From positions 310,001-374,000 of the forward strand of contig NZ_CP049362.1 of the NCBI RefSeq assembly GCF_019343455.1: a stretch of 64,000 nt of DNA. Reading direction: 5' to 3'. Source of the DNA: Alcaligenes ammonioxydans. GTDB lineage: Bacteria > Pseudomonadota > Gammaproteobacteria > Burkholderiales > Burkholderiaceae_B. Below the pieces are notes generated by a model, which had not been told where the DNA came from, did no database searches, and saw nothing but the letters and a program-made list of their open reading frames with translations. Both the position numbers and the translations under genes were made by a program. Shown one piece after another: positions 25,728-34,392 of the stretch (its first letter is position 1; each line of letters begins with the position of its first letter).

Positions 25728-27287
25728 TTATTCCTGCGCTTGCTCCGCTACGTGCAAGCGGCTGACGTGTACCGTGGCGATACGACGCTGGCTGACTTCG
25801 GTAATTTCAAAGCGCAGGCCCTCAGCTTCAACGACCGTGCCCACGGTGGGCAGGGAGTCCAGACGCTCCAGCAGGAAACCGGCGACCGAGTTGAAGCTGT
25901 TGTCTTTCAGGAGCAGATCGTCTGCTTCGACCGCCTGGGCCAGCAAGAGCAGATCTATGCTGCCGTCCACCTGCCACAGGTTGGGGCCGATCTGCTGGAT
26001 GGCAGGCTGCTCGTCCTCGTCCGGGAACTCGCCGGCAATCGCTTCCAGAATGTCGATGGGTGTCAGCAAGCCCTCAATGGCGCCGTACTCGTCAGTGACC
26101 AGCACGAATTGGCCGTTGGACTGCTTTAGCATGGCAATCGCGCTCAGCACATCGGTGTGCTCGTGCACGATGATGGGTTCACGCAGATCCGGCCACAGCT
26201 TGACCTGTGGGTACTCGTCCAGATCCGCCAGCAGGTCCTTGGCGCGCGCTACACCGACGACCTGGTCCAGATCTCCCTGACAGACGGGCAAAAAGCTGTG
26301 GGGGGTCGCGCGCAACTGTTGACGCAAGGTGTCGGTGGTGTCTTCGATGTTCAGCCAGGTGATTTCCTGGCGAGGGGTCATCAGCGAGCGGATGGGGCGT
26401 TCGGCCAGACTGAGTACACCGCTGACCATATTGCGCTCTTCGGTGCGGAAGGTCTGTTCATCCAGATCCGGCTGGCCCTCGCTGCCACTTTCATCCTTGT
26501 CTTCATGCTTGCGGTTGCTGAGCATGCGCAGCACGGCCTCGGCGGTACGGTCACGCAAAGGGCGGCGCGACTCCGAACGCAGCAGGCTGCGGCGGGCAAT
26601 CTGGTTGAAGAACTCGATCAGGATGGAAAAGCCAATAGCGGCGTACAGATAGCCTTTGGGGATCTTGAAGCCCAGGCCTTCGGCGGTCAGCGTCAGACCA
26701 ATCATCAGCAAGAAGCTCAAGCACAGCACCACCACGGTGGGGTGATTGTTCACGAAGGTGGTCAGTGGTTTGGAGGCCCAGATCATCAAACCGATGGATA
26801 TGATAACGGCCGCCATCATGACAGGCAGTTCGTCCACCATCCCCACGGCGGTAATCACCGCATCCAGGGAGAACACGGCATCCAGCACCACAATTTGCGC
26901 CACCACCACACCAAAGCTGGCGTAAGCCTTGTTGGTGCTGGCGTGGTGACTGCCGCCTTCCAGACGCTCATGCAGCTCGCTGGTGGCCTTGAACAGCAGG
27001 AACAGGCCACCCAGCAGCAAGATCAGGTCGCGCCCCGAGAAACTGAGCGGGCCAATGGAGAACAGCGGCGTGGTCAGGGTAACCAGCCAGGAGACGATGG
27101 TCAGCAGACCCAGACGCATGATCAGCGCCAGAGACAGGCCGATCAGGCGAGCACGGTCACGCTGATGCGGGGGAAGTTTATCGGCCAGAATCGCGATAAA
27201 GATCAGGTTGTCGATGCCGAGAACAATCTCCAGCACCACCAGAGTTAATAAGCCGACCCATATGCTGGGATCGAGTAGCCATTCCAT
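25728..27287 (-). CDS. TerC-family membrane protein with CBS and CorC domains (YoaE/YegH-like)
   Basis: 519-residue inner-membrane protein. Residues 1-240 form a TerC domain with seven spans and the acidic signatures [20 protein letters not shown] and [21 protein letters not shown] charged linker follows, then a CBS pair (about 305-420) and a CorC/HlyC transporter-associated domain (about 435-515). TerC proteins are linked to manganese export and membrane-protein metalation; CBS-CorC modules sense nucleotides or metals. Monocistronic and convergent with fecR. Confidence 0.9.
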   Translation of the reverse strand: MEWLLDPSIWVGLLTLVVLEIVLGIDNLIFIAILADKLPPHQRDRARLIGLSLALIMRLGLLTIVSWLVTLTTPLFSIGPLSFSGRDLILLLGGLFLLFKATSELHERLEGGSHHASTNKAYASFGVVVAQIVVLDAVFSLDAVITAVGMVDELPVMMAAVIISIGLMIWASKPLTTFVNNHPTVVVLCLSFLLMIGLTLTAEGLGFKIPKGYLYAAIGFSILIEFFNQIARRSLLRSESRRPLRDRTAEAVLRMLSNRKHEDKDESGSEGQPDLDEQTFRTEERNMVSGVLSLAERPIRSLMTPRQEITWLNIEDTTDTLRQQLRATPHSFLPVCQGDLDQVVGVARAKDLLADLDEYPQVKLWPDLREPIIVHEHTDVLSAIAMLKQSNGQFVLVTDEYGAIEGLLTPIDILEAIAGEFPDEDEQPAIQQIGPNLWQVDGSIDLLLLAQAVEADDLLLKDNSFNSVAGFLLERLDSLPTVGTVVEAEGLRFEITEVSQRRIATVHVSRLHVAEQAQE

Positions 27288-27359
27288 GATGTTGTCCTGT
27301 TAGACAGAGAAATAAGTGCAAAAACGCAAAACAAGCAGGGCGCAGGGGCGCGTCAGGAG

Positions 27360-27710
27360 TCAGACTCGTGGTGGACGATGCTCGGGGGCGAATTCGCAGC
27401 AAATAGCGGGCAGGGAATAAGGCGGGCAAGCCGAAGGCCAGGCATGCAGCCAGAACGACTGAACCGGGCAGGGCAAAGGGGTATCCGCATGGTCAGCGTA
27501 CTGTTGCATGGGCGTATGCGCCAAAATGGCGCTGAGCTGCTGCAAAGGATGCTTTCCGGATTTGACTCGGTGGTCCACAGGCTCGGCCGCATCCGATTCG
27601 TGTTGAGCGAATAAGGCGGACTGACCACCTTGCACGGTTGCGTGGTAGTGAGAGCTGTAAGCCTGCAGGGGTAGGATGAGAAGTAAGACGACGACGAACC
27701 AACGTCTCAT
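27360..27710 (-). CDS. Small secreted protein, possibly metal-related (CzcI-like)
   Basis: 116-residue protein with a convincing signal peptide MRRWFVVVLLLILPLQAYS, then a mature part rich in His and Gln with SHYHA, AQHESD, HTPMQQYADHAD and a late Cys pair in PAICCEF. Size and start recall CzcI-type periplasmic proteins of metal-resistance loci, but no efflux genes are adjacent and the similarity is from memory. The start at 27710 fits the signal peptide; upstream in-frame residues are hydrophilic. I cannot assign a function. Confidence 0.55.
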   Translation of the reverse strand: MRRWFVVVLLLILPLQAYSSHYHATVQGGQSALFAQHESDAAEPVDHRVKSGKHPLQQLSAILAHTPMQQYADHADTPLPCPVQSFWLHAWPSACPPYSLPAICCEFAPEHRPPRV

Positions 27711-28008
27711 GGTGTCTAGGGAAAGTCTGTGACGACTCAGTATATCGTATGCGGACAAGTTCAAGGCAAGCGCAAGATCAAGTTCTGCTGTGTTGTGTAT
27801 TCCTCACACAGGCGCCCTGGGTGAGTACCGGCTTCTCAATGGCACTGCCACGGAGCAGAAGTACACGGCTGTTGTTCCCGCGCCGGGCTGCTGCAAGTCG
27901 GCCTGGCGTGGGCCGCCTGGACGGCGGCAAGCAATTAGTAACTAAATTAACAAACGTGATTTTTCTGACCGCGCTAGCATTAGCACATTTTGTTACGTAG
28001 AGAGTGGA
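27711..28008 (+). promoter_or_regulatory. Promoter region of the ketosynthase/desaturase operon
   Basis: 298 bases between divergent genes. The last 80 bases are AT-rich and hold TTAGT-A-ACTAA (27935-27945) and GCTA-GCAT-TAGC (27973-27984), both possible operator halves. A small open frame here (27749-28000) has no Shine-Dalgarno and is not believed. No Fur box or strong sigma-70 promoter could be fixed. Confidence 0.35.
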
Positions 28009-28746
28009 ATGGGGCAGGCTTTTCAGGCCTTGAGCGTCTGGCAGGTAATGGGCGTGGGCTTATTGTTTTTCGGCGGCATCTACCTGCTGTTTGCACTGGT
28101 AACCCTGGCGCTGACACGATGGCTCTTGCCGGCTGTGGGCTGGGGGCGTCCTCTCGATACGCGTCCGTTGCGGCCCGGTCAACTGCGCCGGGAACTGAAG
28201 CAGTCGGGATCGGCCATTCTGATTTTCGGCCTGGGCATGGTGTTCCCCTGGGGGCTGCTGCAATTGGGCTGGGCGCGGTTGACGCCGGACGCCAGCGCCA
28301 CCCGCATTGCCTTGGAAATTCTGGCCCTGATGATCTGGAACGATGTGCATTTCTGGGTGAATCACCGTTTGCTGCACACGCGTTGGTTGCGTCGTTATCA
28401 TGGCCCGCATCATTCTTCTGTGGTGGTGACGCCGTTTTCCACCTACAGCTTTCACCCGCTTGAATCTCTGATGCTGGGCAATGTGATTCTGTTGCCGATG
28501 GTTGTGCATGATTTCAGCTTCTGGTCGCTCTTGTCGGTGCCCCTGTTCAGCCTGTTTTTCAATTGCATAGGCCACTCCAATTACGATTTTTTCCCCCATG
28601 TCTCCAGCCGGAACTGGTTGGCCGCCAGTCGTCGTCACCAGCGTCATCATGCCCAGTACAACGGGAACTATGGGTTTCAGTTCAGTTTCATGGACCGCCT
28701 GTTTGGCACGCGCCTGCCTGATCGCCCCGAGGAGGCGCGGGGATGA
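28009..28746 (+). CDS. Sterol desaturase / fatty acid hydroxylase family protein
   Basis: 245-residue membrane-bound di-iron oxygenase. Hydrophobic spans lie near 12-38, 65-82 and 155-175. The histidine clusters are NDVHFWVNHRLLH (about 111-123), HGPHHSS and HQRHH (about 208-212), matching the HX3H, HX2HH and HX2HH pattern of the fatty acid hydroxylase superfamily. Members hydroxylate or desaturate lipids and carotenoids. GAGAGTGGA precedes the ATG. It overlaps the next gene by four bases and is the first gene of a four-gene operon ending at the terminator at 32524, so its substrate is probably the acyl product of the ketosynthase. Confidence 0.88.
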   Translation: MGQAFQALSVWQVMGVGLLFFGGIYLLFALVTLALTRWLLPAVGWGRPLDTRPLRPGQLRRELKQSGSAILIFGLGMVFPWGLLQLGWARLTPDASATRIALEILALMIWNDVHFWVNHRLLHTRWLRRYHGPHHSSVVVTPFSTYSFHPLESLMLGNVILLPMVVHDFSFWSLLSVPLFSLFFNCIGHSNYDFFPHVSSRNWLAASRRHQRHHAQYNGNYGFQFSFMDRLFGTRLPDRPEEARG

Positions 28747-29657
28747 GTGCTGCGTGGCGTTTACGTCACCCGCGTGACTGGCAAAGCCTGCTGTACCTGA
28801 TTGTCTACCCGGTCGTGGTGGTCGCGCTGTGGCGGGGTGGCTTCTCCTGGATTCTGTATGGCTTGCTGCTGTTTTTGACACTGGGTATGGGTGTCATCAA
28901 CCACAATCATCATCATGTGCGCATGTGGCGAGGCCGTCTGCCCAATCGCCTGACGGATTTCTGGCTGACCCTGTTACAGGGCCATCCCGCTTGCGTGTTC
29001 TGGCCGGCGCATGGCTGCAATCATCATCGCTATAAACATGGACAAAAAGACGTGGCTCGTACCTACCGCTTCTGGCGTGGCGATACCAACGACGCCCTGG
29101 GCTGGTTGATGCACCCCTTTGAAGCCGTGCTTGCGCTGTATCCGGCAATTTATGCCTGGCTGGGCCGCCTGCGCCGACACTGGCCGGGTGTCTGGGGCTA
29201 TTGCCTGGCGCAGTACGGACTGTGGCTGGGGAGTTGGACGCTTGCCCTGGCCCTGGACCCAGTCAAGGGTTTTTTATACGTCATCGTGCCGCAGCTGCAT
29301 GGTTTGCACTGGCTCCTGACCACCAATTATCTACAGCATGCCCATGCCGATGGCAGTCATCAGGCCCATCAGGGCGGTCAATTGAGCTACGCGCGCAATT
29401 TTGAGGGGCTGGTCAACCCCTTGCTTTTTAATATCGGCCTGCATGTGGCCCACCATGAGCATTCGCGTGCGCATTGGTCGGAGCTGAAGCGGCTGCACGA
29501 TACCGAATACCGAGCCCGCACCCCCGAGACCTTGAATGAAGGGGGGCTGGTGCCCTATATGCTGCGTGTTTTTGTGTTGGGTCTGTTCGTGCCCCGCTAC
29601 CGCAGTCAAACCATGAACGCCGTGGGCCAGACAACGCATTGGCGTGATGGCGTGTAA
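28743..29657 (+). CDS. Membrane fatty acid desaturase
   Basis: 304-residue integral-membrane di-iron desaturase. The three His boxes are NHNHHH (about 53-58), HGCNHHRYKH (about 90-99) and HVAHHEH (about 238-244), with membrane segments between, including LYLIVYPVVVVALW near the start. It introduces a double bond, hydroxyl or similar group into an acyl chain using O2 and an electron donor encoded elsewhere. Its ATG overlaps the hydroxylase stop (ATGA), so the two are translationally coupled, and it ends 14 bases before the ketosynthase. Co-occurrence with a second, unrelated membrane di-iron enzyme suggests successive oxidations of one lipid. Confidence 0.9.
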   Translation: MSAAWRLRHPRDWQSLLYLIVYPVVVVALWRGGFSWILYGLLLFLTLGMGVINHNHHHVRMWRGRLPNRLTDFWLTLLQGHPACVFWPAHGCNHHRYKHGQKDVARTYRFWRGDTNDALGWLMHPFEAVLALYPAIYAWLGRLRRHWPGVWGYCLAQYGLWLGSWTLALALDPVKGFLYVIVPQLHGLHWLLTTNYLQHAHADGSHQAHQGGQLSYARNFEGLVNPLLFNIGLHVAHHEHSRAHWSELKRLHDTEYRARTPETLNEGGLVPYMLRVFVLGLFVPRYRSQTMNAVGQTTHWRDGV

Positions 29658-29671
29658 TCAGGAGTAGTGTT

Positions 29672-31582
29672 ATGCCCGTGGCCTTTGATCAGGTCGTGAT
29701 TCATCAGGCTCAGTGGTTTATGCCCGGCGAGCCGGTCGACAACGCCGCAATGGACAAGTTTATCGCCCCGCTGAACCGTATTTCAGGGCGCATCAAGCAG
29801 CGCATTCTGGCCGAAAACGGTATTGCGCAGCGCTATTACGCCATTGGGGAGGATGGCAGTACGCGCTGGAGCAATGCCACCATGGCCGCTAATGCCGTGC
29901 GGGCCTGCCTGGAGCAGGCAGGTTTGACCATGGCGGATGTGGGCCTGCTGGCCAGCGGGTCCTCGGGCGGGGACTTGCTGATGCCCGGTTTTGCCAATGC
30001 CATTCAGGGAGAGCTGGCGGCCCCGCCCCTGGAAGTGCATTCCGTTCACGGGATCTGTGCCGCGGGTGTCACGGCGCTGCAGGCTGTTGCCCAAGGGATT
30101 GAGCTGGGCACACACCGTCACGGTGTGGCAGTAGCCAGTGAAATGCCCTCGCGCTTGTTCCGCCGTTCGCGCTTTGCGTCACAAGATTATCAGGCAGATT
30201 TTGACTCCCATTTTTTGCGCTGGATGTTATCCGATGGCGCGGGAGCTGCGTTACTCAGCCACCAGGATCAGATTCTGCCTACCACGCAGGCCGGTGTGCG
30301 TTTGCGTTTGCGCTGGATTCATCAAAAATCCTTTTCCGGCGATTATCCCGTATGCATGCAGCTGGGCGCGGCGCGTGATTCGACGCGCAGCCATCTGGAT
30401 TACGACTCCTGGTCTCAGGCGGAGCAGGATGGCGCCTTGTCCTTGCGTCAGGATATCCGTTTGCTGCCTCATTTGTTCGATATCGGAATTCACGAATACG
30501 TAAAACTGGTGCGAGACGGTTGGGTTGACCCTGAGCGCATCAGCCATTTCCTGTGCCATTACTCGTCCGAGAAGTTCCTGCCCGTGGTGGCGGACTTGCT
30601 GGAGCAGGCAGGCCTGGGTATTCCTGCCGAGCGCTGGTACAGCAATTTGCGCTGGCGCGGTAATACGGGCGCAGCCTCGATTCTGATCATGCTGGCCGAG
30701 TTCATGCGCGATCGGACCTTGACGCCCGGCGAACAAATCCTGTGCTACGTGCCCGAGTCGGGTCGCTTCATGACGGCCTACATGCTACTGGAAGTGGAGG
30801 CCTGCGATGCACCGGCCCCCGCCGTGTCCTACCCGTCTGCCAAGCAGGCGGCGGTGGCGTCCTGCGATCTGGTGGACATCGCTCCCCCGCACGACCCTGC
30901 CACGGCCCCACAAGGTTTGCGCGACTTGTTGACGCAATTGGCCCCTATCTGGCATGACTATCGTTCGCAAGTGTGGCGTACGCCTTTGCTGCGCAGCCTG
31001 CACGACGGCTCTATCCGGATGCAGGATTATCAGAAATGGATGGCCGACTGGATTCCCCAAGTACGGGAAGGGGCTAAATGGATGCGTGAAGCCTGCGACT
31101 CCTTATCACCCGCCTACGCGCCCTTGGCAGAGCTGATTCGCCTGCATGCTGGCGAAGAGCAGGATGATTTCAACATTCTGTTCGAGGACTACCGGCACGC
31201 AGGCGGTACCGCTACCGAGATAGAGCAATTGACGCGTAATCCAGGCGGTCAGGCGCTGAATTCCTATTTGCATGCTCTGGCGGCCAGCCAGGACCCGATT
31301 GGCTTGCTGGGCGCGATCTACATTATTGAAGGTACCGGTCAGCGCATTGTGCCGGCCCTGCTGCCCTTGCTCAAATCCGCGTTGTCGCTGGAGCCGGATA
31401 TGTACCGCTTCCTGCACTATCACGGCATGAATGACGAGCATCATCTGGCCCGATGGCTGGTGGCGGTGGAATTGGCCCTGGACTGCGATGAAACAGGCCG
31501 TGCCGAGCAGATTATTATTGACACCGCGCGTCGTACCGCCGCCTTGTATCTGATGCAGTTCCAATACGCGAAAGAGTATTAA
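29672..31582 (+). CDS. DarB/StlD-like ketosynthase III fused to a haem-oxygenase-like di-iron domain
   Basis: 636-residue two-domain protein. Residues 1-375 are a beta-ketoacyl synthase III of the StlD/DarB type, recognised by LNRISGRIKQRILAENGIAQ near the N-terminus. The complete triad is Cys129 (HGICAAGV), His296 (LCHYSSEK) and Asn331 (WRGNTGAAS), so it should condense acyl chains. After a linker rich in Ala and Pro, residues 410-636 match the haem-oxygenase-like di-iron (HDO, PqqC/TENA/UndA-like) fold. Candidate metal ligands are in HAGEEQDD (492-499), Glu553 and HYHGMNDEHH (582-591). HDO enzymes perform oxidative decarboxylation, N-oxygenation or chain cleavage. The fusion suggests the condensation product is handed straight to an oxidase. 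Confidence 0.86.
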   Translation: MPVAFDQVVIHQAQWFMPGEPVDNAAMDKFIAPLNRISGRIKQRILAENGIAQRYYAIGEDGSTRWSNATMAANAVRACLEQAGLTMADVGLLASGSSGGDLLMPGFANAIQGELAAPPLEVHSVHGICAAGVTALQAVAQGIELGTHRHGVAVASEMPSRLFRRSRFASQDYQADFDSHFLRWMLSDGAGAALLSHQDQILPTTQAGVRLRLRWIHQKSFSGDYPVCMQLGAARDSTRSHLDYDSWSQAEQDGALSLRQDIRLLPHLFDIGIHEYVKLVRDGWVDPERISHFLCHYSSEKFLPVVADLLEQAGLGIPAERWYSNLRWRGNTGAASILIMLAEFMRDRTLTPGEQILCYVPESGRFMTAYMLLEVEACDAPAPAVSYPSAKQAAVASCDLVDIAPPHDPATAPQGLRDLLTQLAPIWHDYRSQVWRTPLLRSLHDGSIRMQDYQKWMADWIPQVREGAKWMREACDSLSPAYAPLAELIRLHAGEEQDDFNILFEDYRHAGGTATEIEQLTRNPGGQALNSYLHALAASQDPIGLLGAIYIIEGTGQRIVPALLPLLKSALSLEPDMYRFLHYHGMNDEHHLARWLVAVELALDCDETGRAEQIIIDTARRTAALYLMQFQYAKEY

Positions 31583-31585
31583 GAC

Positions 31586-32518
31586 ATGGACCCCATCCCG
31601 GATTTTTTAAGCAAACCGCATGACCCGCAGGACCCCAATCCCTGGCGGGCCCTGTATCTGGATCGCAGCACCCCCTTGCCAGACGAGGTCAAGCAGGCCT
31701 GGCTGACTGATTCCAGCTCGTCCTCGCGCCAGTATTTGTTGCCGTTTTTGCGGCCCCTGGCCCGTTTGACGATTGTGCTGATTCAGGTCGTTAAAACCTT
31801 TTTGCCGCGCAAATGGTCGCACTCGGGCCTGCTGCACCGCATTTTGGTGTGGGGCCTCAAGCGTTTTGTTTCGCCTCAGGCAAACTGGCTGATCTTGCGA
31901 CACTTTCACCTGGGCTCACAGGTGCTGGCTTTTATTGCCGCCAACTCCCCCACCTCGGTGCCGACCACGCCGCTCACGCCCATGAATCTGGACGAATTGC
32001 GGGATCACACCTTTGTGAAGCACGATTTGAACCTGTTCAATTTCGTCATCCGTCTCAATCAGGCGTTGCGGGACAATCATCAGGAAATTGGCCCGCCGGA
32101 GCGGGTGGATTTTTCCATGATTCAGCCCGTGCCCCTGGCCTTGGAGGATATGCCCCAAGGTCCCTTGAACAAGGTGGACCTGCAAAGTGCCATCGAACTG
32201 TTCACGCCCTTGTATCAGTTGCTGCTGACCGATAACGACTTCTGGCGCGCGGCCAACTCCCTGCAGCTGGATGAGACCATTGGCATTTACGCGGCCAAGA
32301 TCCTGCAGGCTCCTGAGCACCTGATTCTGGTGAACAATGGCCACCCTCTGGTGCCCATGTCGACCTTGCGAGCTGGCTACCGCCTGGTGCTGCACGGTCT
32401 GTCCACCGAGATGCTGCATAGCTTGCTCCATCAGATGAAGCAGGCGCAGGCGCTGCAGGAAAGTGCCCCGGTCGCCAATGAGCCACTGGACCCATGCTCG
32501 GTTGATTCGCAGGCTTGA
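31586..32518 (+). CDS. Conserved protein of unknown function in the ketosynthase operon
   Basis: 310-residue protein beginning three bases after the ketosynthase-HDO stop, with only a weak Shine-Dalgarno, so probably coupled. It has one hydrophobic stretch near 48-68 (YLLPFLRPLARLTIVLIQVV), which with the basic KTFLPRKW that follows could anchor it at the membrane. A His/Asp-containing region follows (ILRHFHLGSQ, DHTFVKHDLNLFNFVIRLNQ) and a mostly helical C-terminus. No catalytic motif is recognised. Its position as the last gene before the terminator marks it as a pathway component, perhaps an acyl handler or partner of the membrane enzymes. Confidence 0.75.
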   Translation: MDPIPDFLSKPHDPQDPNPWRALYLDRSTPLPDEVKQAWLTDSSSSSRQYLLPFLRPLARLTIVLIQVVKTFLPRKWSHSGLLHRILVWGLKRFVSPQANWLILRHFHLGSQVLAFIAANSPTSVPTTPLTPMNLDELRDHTFVKHDLNLFNFVIRLNQALRDNHQEIGPPERVDFSMIQPVPLALEDMPQGPLNKVDLQSAIELFTPLYQLLLTDNDFWRAANSLQLDETIGIYAAKILQAPEHLILVNNGHPLVPMSTLRAGYRLVLHGLSTEMLHSLLHQMKQAQALQESAPVANEPLDPCSVDSQA

Positions 32519-32523
32519 TTACG

Positions 32524-32549
32524 AAACGGCTCATGATTGAGCCGTTTTT
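32524..32549 (+). terminator. Rho-independent terminator of the ketosynthase operon
   Basis: AAACGGCTCA-TGAT-TGAGCCGTTT, a ten-base stem, with five T from the end of the stem, six bases after the last stop. Confidence 0.92.
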
Positions 32550-32600
32550 CCAGGGGCAGAGCCTGTCCCGGACACCCAGTTGTTCAGGCTCAAGACTCAT

Positions 32601-32625
32601 CCGCCCCCGGTGTTCGTGGGGGCGG
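32601..32625 (-). other. GC-rich hairpin downstream of the aminotransferase
   Basis: CCGCCCCC-N9-GGGGGCGG, eight paired bases, lying 17 bases beyond the aminotransferase stop on the minus strand. No T run follows, so it is a weak terminator or an mRNA-stabilising hairpin. Confidence 0.5.
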
Positions 32626-32641
32626 CGAGTCTGTTCGCCCC

Positions 32642-33484
32642 TTAATTGCGTTCGGTATACGCCATGTACAGCTCGTGAGCACGGGTTTCAACCGGGCCAC
32701 GAGCATAGTGGCGGTCGTCAATGCGATTGCAGTGCAGGACCTTGCCGTAATTGCCAGTGCTGAATACTTCATCTGCTTCCAACACGTCTTGTGGCGTCAG
32801 GCTGGCTTCCCGCACCTCCATGCCGTCATCTCGCAGCAGCAGCAGTACACGTCGGCGGGTAATGCCGTTCAGGAATGTGCCGTTCAGTTCGGGCGTCAGC
32901 ACGATGCCGTCACGCACAATCCACAAATTGGCGACGGCAAACTCAGCCACTTTACCCTTGGAGTCCAGCACGATGGCGTTGTCAAAACCGCGTGCGCTGG
33001 CATCGCGCAAGATACGCTGGGTATTGGGGTACAGGCAGGACGCCTTGGCATCGGTGGGAGCCATGGAGGGATCGGGGCGCAGGAACTCGCTGAATGTGGC
33101 GCTAAAGCCGCTGTCGTCCGGCATGGGAGATTCAAAAATATGAATGGCCAGTTGGCTCGTTGACGGATCAGGCTGGATAAAACCGCCGGGTGCGAAATAC
33201 AGCAGCTTGATGTAGTAATCCGTCGTGTGGGACAGTTTTTTCAGGCCCTCGTGTACCAGGTCGACGGTCTGTTGGGGGGTCATCACCGGTTCCATGCCCA
33301 GGGTGATGGCCGAACGGTTCAGACGCTCACAGTGCAGGTCCAGATCCGGCGTATGGCCCTGAATGGAGCGGGCACCGTCAAACACCGTCGTGGCCATCCA
33401 GAAAGCGTGGTCAGTAGCGCCAATCAAGGGGGCGCTGGTGTCGCTCCATTGACCATTGGACCAGGTGATTTCGTTTTTGCTCAT
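32642..33484 (-). CDS. Class IV aminotransferase (branched-chain aminotransferase-like)
   Basis: 280-residue PLP-dependent enzyme of the IlvE/D-amino acid aminotransferase fold. The PLP lysine is in DAKASCLYPN, and FDNAIVLDSKGKVAEFAVAN and NGITRRRVLLLL are the usual downstream motifs. It transfers an amino group between an amino acid and a 2-oxo acid. It is slightly shorter than IlvE (about 305). It sits 131 bases downstream of the hydratase of the hydantoin-type operon and has its own operator-like inverted repeat, so it may be transcribed separately. In context it probably deaminates the amino acid released by the N-carbamoylase-like enzyme. Confidence 0.88.
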   Translation of the reverse strand: MSKNEITWSNGQWSDTSAPLIGATDHAFWMATTVFDGARSIQGHTPDLDLHCERLNRSAITLGMEPVMTPQQTVDLVHEGLKKLSHTTDYYIKLLYFAPGGFIQPDPSTSQLAIHIFESPMPDDSGFSATFSEFLRPDPSMAPTDAKASCLYPNTQRILRDASARGFDNAIVLDSKGKVAEFAVANLWIVRDGIVLTPELNGTFLNGITRRRVLLLLRDDGMEVREASLTPQDVLEADEVFSTGNYGKVLHCNRIDDRHYARGPVETRAHELYMAYTERN

Positions 33485-33534
33485 GGGGCCTTTCTCCGAA
33501 TGTTGGGGTGGCGGGGCGGCAATGGATCGCGCCC

Positions 33535-33554
33535 GTGTACTTTTTGCAGTACAC
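33535..33554 (-). promoter_or_regulatory. Inverted repeat upstream of the aminotransferase
   Basis: GTGTACT-N6-AGTACAC, seven-base perfect arms, 51-70 bases before the aminotransferase start. A palindrome of this size and spacing fits a dimeric repressor (GntR or TetR size); the regulator is not adjacent. Confidence 0.5.
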
Positions 33555-33615
33555 ATCATAGAGAGTAAAAGCCCACTTGCGGTGCTATCCGATAGGCAGG
33601 CCGCTTCCGCTGGTG

Positions 33616-34386
33616 TCAGGCACAGATAAAGTCCAGTTCGCCTAGCCCTTGAATGGCCGCCTGAATCCGGTCTCCGGCAGTGGCATACAGCATGGGCAGG
33701 CAAGAGCCGGTGATGATGACTTGTCCCTTTTGCAATCCACCGCCATGATGGCTGCCTTGATTTGCCAGCCAGATCAGCAGCCGCGTCAACTCGCCAGCGG
33801 GGTTTTGAGTTGGGCCTTGTAGGGGGGGGTGCTGTCCGACCTGCAAGCGCGCCCACTGCGGCTGGAGTAGTGTCCTGTCCTGTGCCGCCTTGCCTTGGGC
33901 TTGATAGACCAGCGCACCATGACTGGCCAGATCTGCCAAGGTGGATAGGCGGCCTACCGTATCGCGTTGCGCAAAGCGGGACTCTACGATTTCGACCGCC
34001 ACGCAGACTTGGCTGACCGCCTCCCAGATCTGCTCCAGCGAGTACGGGGCGTGACTGGGTGGTAGATCCTGCCCCAGGATCAGGCCAATCTCCACTTCCA
34101 TGCCTCGCAAGTCCAGATCCGTGCCGACGGGCTCTGTTGGGTTGGCATGGCGAAAGCGCAGGGGTAGGGGCGCGCAGGTAGGGGGGGCCACTGCGGTGGC
34201 TGCACCTACTTTCCAGCCGCCGATAGGACCCAACACCTCCATTTGCAGTGCCTGGACAAGGTAGGCCTGCTCAAAAGACACCGGGCGTAGCGCTTCGGGC
34301 CAGTCCTGGATGGGGCGGTGTTCGTGGCGAGCCTGGAGCAGACGCCGTGCGCTTGCCAGACCGCTCGATTCTGGAGGGGCATTCAT
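33616..34386 (-). CDS. 2-keto-4-pentenoate hydratase-like protein (FAH superfamily)
   Basis: 256-residue protein of the fumarylacetoacetate hydrolase superfamily, closest in layout to MhpD/DmpE hydratases: GGWKVGAATA, DLRGMEVEIGLILGQDLP with the metal-binding Glu pair, and VCVAVEIVESRF. These enzymes add water to 2-oxo-4-enoates or decarboxylate oxaloacetate-like acids. The start is ATG 34386; a GTG two codons upstream abuts the racemase stop. It is the last gene of the operon from 38332. No extradiol dioxygenase is encoded nearby, so its substrate probably comes from the amino-acid branch, not from ring cleavage. Confidence 0.82.
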   Translation of the reverse strand: MNAPPESSGLASARRLLQARHEHRPIQDWPEALRPVSFEQAYLVQALQMEVLGPIGGWKVGAATAVAPPTCAPLPLRFRHANPTEPVGTDLDLRGMEVEIGLILGQDLPPSHAPYSLEQIWEAVSQVCVAVEIVESRFAQRDTVGRLSTLADLASHGALVYQAQGKAAQDRTLLQPQWARLQVGQHPPLQGPTQNPAGELTRLLIWLANQGSHHGGGLQKGQVIITGSCLPMLYATAGDRIQAAIQGLGELDFICA

Positions 34387-34392
34387 CGACAC

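Noticed and set aside
26157..27248. 363-codon plus-strand frame opposite the TerC-like gene
   Set aside because: Gln/His-rich shadow typical of antisense frames; the minus frame has clear TerC, CBS and CorC domains.
27749..28000. Small plus-strand frame before the hydroxylase gene
   Set aside because: No Shine-Dalgarno, no domain, and it covers the probable promoter.
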